Part shown: positions 59,647 to 64,000 of the stretch, piece by piece | Layout: every line of letters begins with the position of its first letter | Position numbering within the stretch: position 1 is the stretch's first letter | Source: Streptomyces lienomycini | Lineage (GTDB): Bacteria; Actinomycetota; Actinomycetes; Streptomycetales; Streptomycetaceae | Length of the DNA: 64,000 bases | Assembly: GCF_027947595.1 (NCBI RefSeq) | Contig: NZ_CP116257.1 | Location: 6,570,001-6,634,000 of the forward strand | Reading direction: 5' to 3' | Made by a program: the position numbers and the translations under genes | Notes under the pieces: generated by a model | What the model was told of the DNA's origin: nothing | Database searches by the model: none | What the model saw: only the letters and a program-made list of their open reading frames with translations

Positions 59647-60162
59647 GTGACCAGCACATCGGAGCGCCCCCTCCTCTTCCTCGACGTGGACGGCCCCCTG
59701 ATCCCTTTCGGGTCGTCGGCCGGTCAGCCGGATGCCGATGCCGCCGCCTCGATGCCCGTCGCTCGGGGGAACCCGTTGCTGGCCCGGCTCGACCCCGGGA
59801 TCGGAGCACGCCTCATTGCTCTGGGTTGCCAGCTCGTGTGGGCGACGACCTGGATGGAGGAGGCGAACGAAGTAGTCGCCCCGCGCATCGGCCTGCCGAG
59901 GCTGCCGGTGCTGGAGTGGCCGGACGCCGGTGCGGAAGGAACCGCGCGGGGTCTCCACTGGAAGACTCCCCCCATGGTCGAGTGGGCCGCGGGCCGCCCC
60001 TTCATCTGGGTCGACGACGAGATCAGCGCCATGGACCGCCTCTGGGTCGAGGCCGGCCACCCTGGGCCTGCACTGCTGTACCAGGTCGACCCTGCGAAGG
60101 GGCTCAGTGGCGCCGACTTCCGCGCGCTCGCCGGATGGCTCGATGCCGTCGCGCCGAGTTGA
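59647..60162 (+). CDS. HAD-like hydrolase-domain protein
   Basis: 171 residues. HAD motif I LLFLDVDGPLIPFG (DVDGP, where DxDGT is usual), motif II-like VWATTWMEEANEVV with Thr, and motif IV-like FIWVDDEIS. The compact form resembles streptomycete proteins annotated as HAD or secreted hypothetical. No cap domain is apparent. GTG 59647. Activity not predictable; the acidic DVD could bind metal. Confidence 0.78.
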   Translation: MTSTSERPLLFLDVDGPLIPFGSSAGQPDADAAASMPVARGNPLLARLDPGIGARLIALGCQLVWATTWMEEANEVVAPRIGLPRLPVLEWPDAGAEGTARGLHWKTPPMVEWAAGRPFIWVDDEISAMDRLWVEAGHPGPALLYQVDPAKGLSGADFRALAGWLDAVAPS

Positions 60163-60208
60163 GCACACCTCAGAGTGCGATCCACGCCCGCCTTCGGCGC
60201 CGTCGATG

Positions 60209-60418
60209 TCAACGGAACGCCTCCGGAACCGGGCAGACTTCCAGTGGCTCCTCCGGCCGGTCCGCCCACCGCCACCAGGTGTGCCGCTCAGCGCACCGCC
60301 ACAGGGATCGGCAAGCCCTCCGGCTGTCGTCGTCCTTCTTGACCAGCACGAGACCGCCCGACTTCAGTAGCTGCCCGCACTCGGGACAGAGCGGGGCGTC
60401 GTCGGCGTCGTCGGCCAT
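60209..60418 (-). CDS. Small Cys-rich zinc-ribbon protein
   Basis: 69 residues. CPECGQLL near the N-terminus and a second Cys/His group in ACRSLWRCAERHTWWRWADRP suggest a zinc ribbon. Trp-rich, acidic start. ATG 60418 lies 57 bases from the TQXA stop on the same strand. Members of this kind are common in Streptomyces; function not known. Confidence 0.65.
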   Translation of the reverse strand: MADDADDAPLCPECGQLLKSGGLVLVKKDDDSRRACRSLWRCAERHTWWRWADRPEEPLEVCPVPEAFR

Positions 60419-60475
60419 ACGGCGAACCCTGGGCGTGCCGTCGGTTGACCGGGGTCTCGTCGTCCCGTCGTCCCG

Positions 60476-61885
60476 CTACGACTCGTTCCTCCTGCGGACG
60501 AACAGCAGCACCGCGCCGCCGATCACCACCAGGCCGATGGCCGTGCCGCCGATCAGGGGGGTGGCGTCGGAGCTGCCGGTTTCGGCGAGGTCGGGGTTGT
60601 GGGTGGGGGCGGTGACGGGCGGGGTGGGTGCCGGTTCGCTGAGGGGGTGGGTGGTGTCCGCCAGGGCGGCGCTCTGGGTGCGGCAGTCGAGGACGCCGGT
60701 GAAGCGCTGTTCGAAGCCGGCCGGGCCGCGGATGGTGAAGTCGTAGGGCCGGTCCTCCGGCAGCGGGACCGGCACCGTCCGGGTCTCGCCCGGCGCGATG
60801 GTGTACTCGGTGTCCAGGAGTTCGAAGGTGAAGGGCTCGTCGCCGTTGTTGAGCGCGGTGATGTCCAGGGTGCCCTCGGCGCAGTTCTTCTGCGCGGACA
60901 GGGCGGGTATCGCGCCCTCGGCGGCCCAGGTGGCGGTGGCCGTCGCCGCGACCGTCGACTCGCTGGAGCCGGCCAGGATCTGGGTCTGGCTGCGGCTCTC
61001 GGAGGCGAAGGCGCGGCCGACCGGCACGGTCGTCGACGCCTGGACGGACAGCTCGGCGGTACCGGCCTCCGCGTCCTCGGGCACGTCGAAGAAGATCTGG
61101 GCGCCGTCGGTGACCCGGGCGACGGGTTCACCCTTCTTGTCGACGATCCGTATGGCGCCGTTGGTGGTGGCGTCCACCGGGGGCGTGACCGTCGCGCCAC
61201 CGGCGTTGGTGTGGACCGTCACCGGGCCGATCCGCTCACCGGGGTGGCCCGAGACGGCGGGCGGGTCCAGGGCCAGGGACGGCGCGGGCTCGAGAAGGCC
61301 GCGCGCGTTCTTCTCCAGGTAGTCGGCGAGCCGCTCGGCCTGCGGGTCGACCGCCTCGACGTCCGTGTCGTCCGAGTAGCGCCAGATGGCGACCTGCGTG
61401 CCGGCCGCCGCCTCCTCCTCGGTGAGCCCGCCGCGGACTCCCGCCTTCTTGGCGAGCGCGGCGAGGTCGTTGACCTGCGGGTAGCTGTTCGCCAGGATCC
61501 AGCGGACGCGTCCGGCGTCCTTGTTGGTGCCCAGGGACGTCCCGCTCCAGGGCGTCTCCTGGTACTTGGCGTCCTTCTGCGTCGGGTTCTGGATGTCGAC
61601 GCAGTACGTCTGCAGCATGCCGCCGCCCTCGACGGACATCTCGAACAGGCCGGCCGGGACCTGCTGGTCGCCGTCCTCCCCGTGGATGACGGCGGTGCCG
61701 TGTGTCTTCAGGCCGCCTATGGTGGCCGTCGCCCCGCCCTGACCGCGTGCCCCGTCCTGGGCGGCGGCCGGGGCCGCGCCGGTCATCACACCGGCGACGG
61801 CGAGCGCGGACGCCAGCGCCGCGGCGGCGAGACGCGCCGCCCCTCGACCGGGCAGAGACGGCTCAGCGAGCGAAGAAAACACCAA
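60476..61885 (-). CDS. Thioester-domain (TQXA) cell-wall protein with LAETG sorting signal
   Basis: 469 residues. Signal peptide (AALASALAVAGVMTGAAPAAAQ). The TQXA domain forms an internal Cys-Gln thioester: Cys95 in TYCVDIQ and Gln164 in GTQVAIWRYSD. Two beta domains follow (each likely Ig-like), then a Pro/Thr-rich stalk, LAETG, a hydrophobic span (GGTAIGLVVIGGAVLLFV) and RRRNES, the sorting signal for class E sortase. The thioester can bind covalently to amines on surfaces, so this is an adhesin-like protein. GTG 61885 with GAAGGGG six bases upstream. Confidence 0.92.
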   Translation of the reverse strand: MVFSSLAEPSLPGRGAARLAAAALASALAVAGVMTGAAPAAAQDGARGQGGATATIGGLKTHGTAVIHGEDGDQQVPAGLFEMSVEGGGMLQTYCVDIQNPTQKDAKYQETPWSGTSLGTNKDAGRVRWILANSYPQVNDLAALAKKAGVRGGLTEEEAAAGTQVAIWRYSDDTDVEAVDPQAERLADYLEKNARGLLEPAPSLALDPPAVSGHPGERIGPVTVHTNAGGATVTPPVDATTNGAIRIVDKKGEPVARVTDGAQIFFDVPEDAEAGTAELSVQASTTVPVGRAFASESRSQTQILAGSSESTVAATATATWAAEGAIPALSAQKNCAEGTLDITALNNGDEPFTFELLDTEYTIAPGETRTVPVPLPEDRPYDFTIRGPAGFEQRFTGVLDCRTQSAALADTTHPLSEPAPTPPVTAPTHNPDLAETGSSDATPLIGGTAIGLVVIGGAVLLFVRRRNES

Positions 61886-62144
61886 ATTCCCCTTCGAGCA
61901 GGACCCGTTGGCGTGGGGGGCACGGTCCCACCAGCGAAATCAGCAGCCCCACAGGGCTCGTTCGGCATCCTAAGGACGTACGGGTCCGGGCTTGCCGGTG
62001 ATCGTCGCCCGCACGGTGATCCGAATCGGAATCGTTATCGCCGAGAGGGCCATTGAGCAGGGCTTATCGACAAATCCACCCGGGTTCGTCCGGGCGGATG
62101 CGGCGATAAGCCGCGCTTCGGCCGGTTCCGGCGGATCAGCGACG

Positions 62145-62657
62145 TCAGGCCACCGCGACGACCTCCGGCCGATGCTCCTGAGCCGGGGCCCGCGACTCCC
62201 CGGCCTCCGACTCCGCAGCCTCCGACTCCCCGGTCGTCGCTTCCCCGGCCGGGGTCTCCCAGTTGGGTTCCGGCTGGGGCGGGGACGCCGACGTCTCCGC
62301 CCTGCCGGTGCGCCGGAACGCCGCCGTGCCGCGCGCGAGATCGTGGCCGATCGCCACCGCGTCGATGTCGGCCGACGTCCTGCTCTGCCCCTCGCGCACG
62401 TCGGTGCGCACCTTCAGCCGGCCCTGGACGACGACGGGGTCGCCCACCGCGAGCGACGCCGAGGCGTTGGTGGCGAGCTGCCGGTTGGCCCACACCGTGA
62501 AGAAGTTGGTGTGGCCGTCGGTCCAGGCGCTCTTCTCGCGGTCCCAGTAGCGCGCGGTGACGGCGAGCCGGAAGCGCGCCGACGGCCCGTTCGCCAGGTC
62601 CCGGAACACCGGCTGGGTGGCCACGTTGCCCACGGTGCAGATCATCGTCTCGTTCAT
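62145..62657 (-). CDS. ssb: Single-stranded DNA-binding protein, SsbB type
   Basis: 170 residues. OB-fold SSB: MNETMICTVGNVATQPVFRD, ARYWDREKSAWTDGHTNFFTVWANRQLA and GDPVVVQGRLKVR. The C-terminus is Glu/Ala-rich (TTGESEAAESEAGES) and ends VVAVA, lacking the acidic DDDIPF-like tip needed to bind repair partners. This matches the second SSB (SsbB) of Streptomyces, used in chromosome segregation during sporulation, rather than the essential SsbA. ATG with GGGAGGA six bases upstream. Same strand as the GTPase gene, 203 bases away. Confidence 0.92.
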   Translation of the reverse strand: MNETMICTVGNVATQPVFRDLANGPSARFRLAVTARYWDREKSAWTDGHTNFFTVWANRQLATNASASLAVGDPVVVQGRLKVRTDVREGQSRTSADIDAVAIGHDLARGTAAFRRTGRAETSASPPQPEPNWETPAGEATTGESEAAESEAGESRAPAQEHRPEVVAVA

Positions 62658-62860
62658 CGCGAGTCCTCCCTCCCGTACGGGCACCTCCCGTACGGCGTCC
62701 GCGGCGCCCGCGTTGCTCGCGATCGCCGCGAAGGCCAGACTGCCCGCCTTCGGGCCGGCCTGCCGGGGGCTGTAGACCGGCCCGTCGCCTGTGGAGAACC
62801 GCGTCACCCGCACGGGCGGCCGCCGTCGCGCGGAGCGCCCGCGTCGCCGTCCGACGCCCC

Positions 62861-64000
62861 CTACCTCGCGGTGACCACCGTTCCCGTGACCCGCCCGTAC
62901 TGCTCCCGCACTTCCCGGTAGCGCAGCAGCTCCGCCGCCAGCGGATCCAGCACCCTGGCCCGGCCGCACCCCGCGGCCGCCTCCCGCAGCAGGCGTTCCG
63001 CCTCGTGGCCGTAGCGTCTGGCGGGTCCGCGCGCCGCCAGGCGGCAGCCCCACTCGATGAGGGGGCCGCCGACGATACCCGCCACCATCAGCAGCACCGG
63101 CACGCCCAGGTTCGGCGGCACGATGCCGATGATCTGGCCCAGCAGCCACAGCCCGCCCACCACCTGGAGCAGCGTCATGGTCGCCTGGGCGAGGACGGCC
63201 ACCGGCCACCAGCCGGGGCGCGGCGGGCGGCCCGGCGGCAGCCCCGTGCGCACCGTCAGTTCGTCGAGGGCCTCGGGCAGCCCGTGCGCGCCGCGGACGG
63301 CCGCCTCGCGCATCGCCTGCGCCCACGGCGCGGGCAGTCCGGCCGACGCCCGGTCCGAGACCGTACGGACCGCCTGTTCCACGCGCTGGCGGGCCGTGGC
63401 CTCCTCGTCCGCCTGGGCGCGCGACGACAGCCGTCCGGTGACGGGGTCACGCCGGTCGTGGTACCAGCGCCACAGCCGCAACCAGGGGGTGCCGCAGGCC
63501 CGGTTGGCGTTGCGCAGCCAGGCCCTTTCGGCGGCCTCGCCCGCCGCGGTGGCGCCCACCGCGTCGGCGAGCCGGTCCGCGAACTCCTCCCGCGCCTCCT
63601 CGCTGAGCCCGGTGCGCCGCCCGGTGACGTACACCGGCCGCAGGCGCTGGGCGGCGGCGTCCACGTCGGCGGCGATGCGGCGGGCCGGGGCCTGCCGCTC
63701 GGCGACGAACTGGCCGAGTGTCTCGCGCAGTTCGCCGACGCCTTCGCCGGTGAGGGCGGACAGGGCGAGCACGGTGGCGCCGGGTTCGCCGTGCTCGCCG
63801 AGCGCGATGCCGTCCTCGTCGAGCAGGCGCCGCAGGTCGTCGAGGACCTGCTCGGCGGCTTCCCCGGGCAGCCGGTCGACCTGGTTGAGGACGACGAAGG
63901 TGATCTCGGCGTGGCCCGCCATCGGCCGCAGGTAGCGCTCGTGGAGTACGGCGTCGGCGTACTTCTCCGGGTCGACGACCCAGACGACGGCATCGACCAG
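62861..64000 (-). CDS. YfjP-like GTPase with membrane segments (5' end beyond window)
   Basis: The gene enters from the right edge; about 380 residues are visible, with the P-loop outside. Present are DAVVWVVDPEKYAD (after the G3 region), the G4 specificity motif NQVD in FVVLNQVDRLPGE (NKxD in classical GTPases) and TVLALSALTGEGVGEL (G5-like SAL). A C-terminal pair of hydrophobic segments (about WWPVAVLAQATMTLLQVVGGLW and PVLLMVAGIVGGPLI) gives a membrane anchor. The dynamin-like or YfjP family remodel membranes or bind ribosomes; role unknown. Confidence 0.85.
   Translation of the reverse strand: MVDAVVWVVDPEKYADAVLHERYLRPMAGHAEITFVVLNQVDRLPGEAAEQVLDDLRRLLDEDGIALGEHGEPGATVLALSALTGEGVGELRETLGQFVAERQAPARRIAADVDAAAQRLRPVYVTGRRTGLSEEAREEFADRLADAVGATAAGEAAERAWLRNANRACGTPWLRLWRWYHDRRDPVTGRLSSRAQADEEATARQRVEQAVRTVSDRASAGLPAPWAQAMREAAVRGAHGLPEALDELTVRTGLPPGRPPRPGWWPVAVLAQATMTLLQVVGGLWLLGQIIGIVPPNLGVPVLLMVAGIVGGPLIEWGCRLAARGPARRYGHEAERLLREAAAGCGRARVLDPLAAELLRYREVREQYGRVTGTVVTAR

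Overview
The window is high-GC, gene-dense DNA with heavy GTG and TTG start use. It carries TTA-poor coding sequence, mycothiol-related and Nur-type regulation signals, a LAETG sortase substrate and a glnX-glnH-pknG-type cluster. All of this points to a Streptomyces chromosome core region. The gene order resembles, from memory, the SCO2625-SCO2685 stretch of S. coelicolor. It looks like ordinary chromosome: no tRNA, rRNA, CRISPR array, integrase, IS element or biosynthetic cluster was seen.

Layout. 1-6.4 kb: end of an Eis-like acetyltransferase; Fpg/Nei glycosylase and ribose-5-phosphate isomerase B in one direction; BioY biotin transporter; amino-acid permease; iron superoxide dismutase behind a near-perfect Nur (nickel) operator; a DsbA-like mycothiol-dependent nitroreductase with a CPWA active site. 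6.5-22.9 kb: two paralogous M1 aminopeptidases N flank an AbiEi-like protein, a large secreted subtilase, an ECF sigma factor with a (frameshifted) membrane partner, aspartate-semialdehyde dehydrogenase, a TerD-domain protein and a DUF1203 protein; then a divergent EamA exporter/MarR pair sharing an operator-like palindrome. 23-28.9 kb: small membrane protein, MalQ, a small repetitive protein, an 88-bp in-register palindrome, a methyltransferase, an HNH nuclease and an MscS channel.

29.1-36.0 kb is a complete csnR-csnEFGHK operon: ROK repressor, sugar ABC importer, family 4 glycosidase and sugar kinase. It matches the chitosan-oligosaccharide (glucosamine oligomer) operon and has a good promoter whose start overlaps an AGGAAA-C-TTTCCT operator.

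36.2-47.9 kb is the most interesting part. It is a signalling cluster in which a GlnX-like membrane sensor and GlnH-like binding protein are followed by a coiled-coil protein (holding the only TTA codon I found in a gene of the window), a 27-codon micro-ORF coupled by ATGA overlaps on both sides, a PknG-like kinase, a PP2C phosphatase, a VWA protein and an FHA protein. Kinase, phosphatase and FHA protein share N-terminal paired zinc ribbons on Pro/Gly-rich linkers. The layout combines the mycobacterial glutamate-sensing glnX-glnH-pknG operon with a TerY-P-like (VWA/PP2C/kinase) module.

47.9-64 kb: isoaspartyl methyltransferase-like protein, truncated haemoglobin, a three-gene FtsX/MacB-type ABC exporter, a thioesterase/EttA group, a HAD-like protein, a small zinc-ribbon protein, a thioester-domain (TQXA) LAETG cell-wall protein, an SSB paralogue and a truncated GTPase.

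Four apparent frameshifts (near 14494, 47094, 50656 and 51069) each need exactly one extra G or C to restore a good gene. The shared signature suggests base-calling errors in G/C runs rather than four pseudogenes, so three genes here are probably intact in the real organism.
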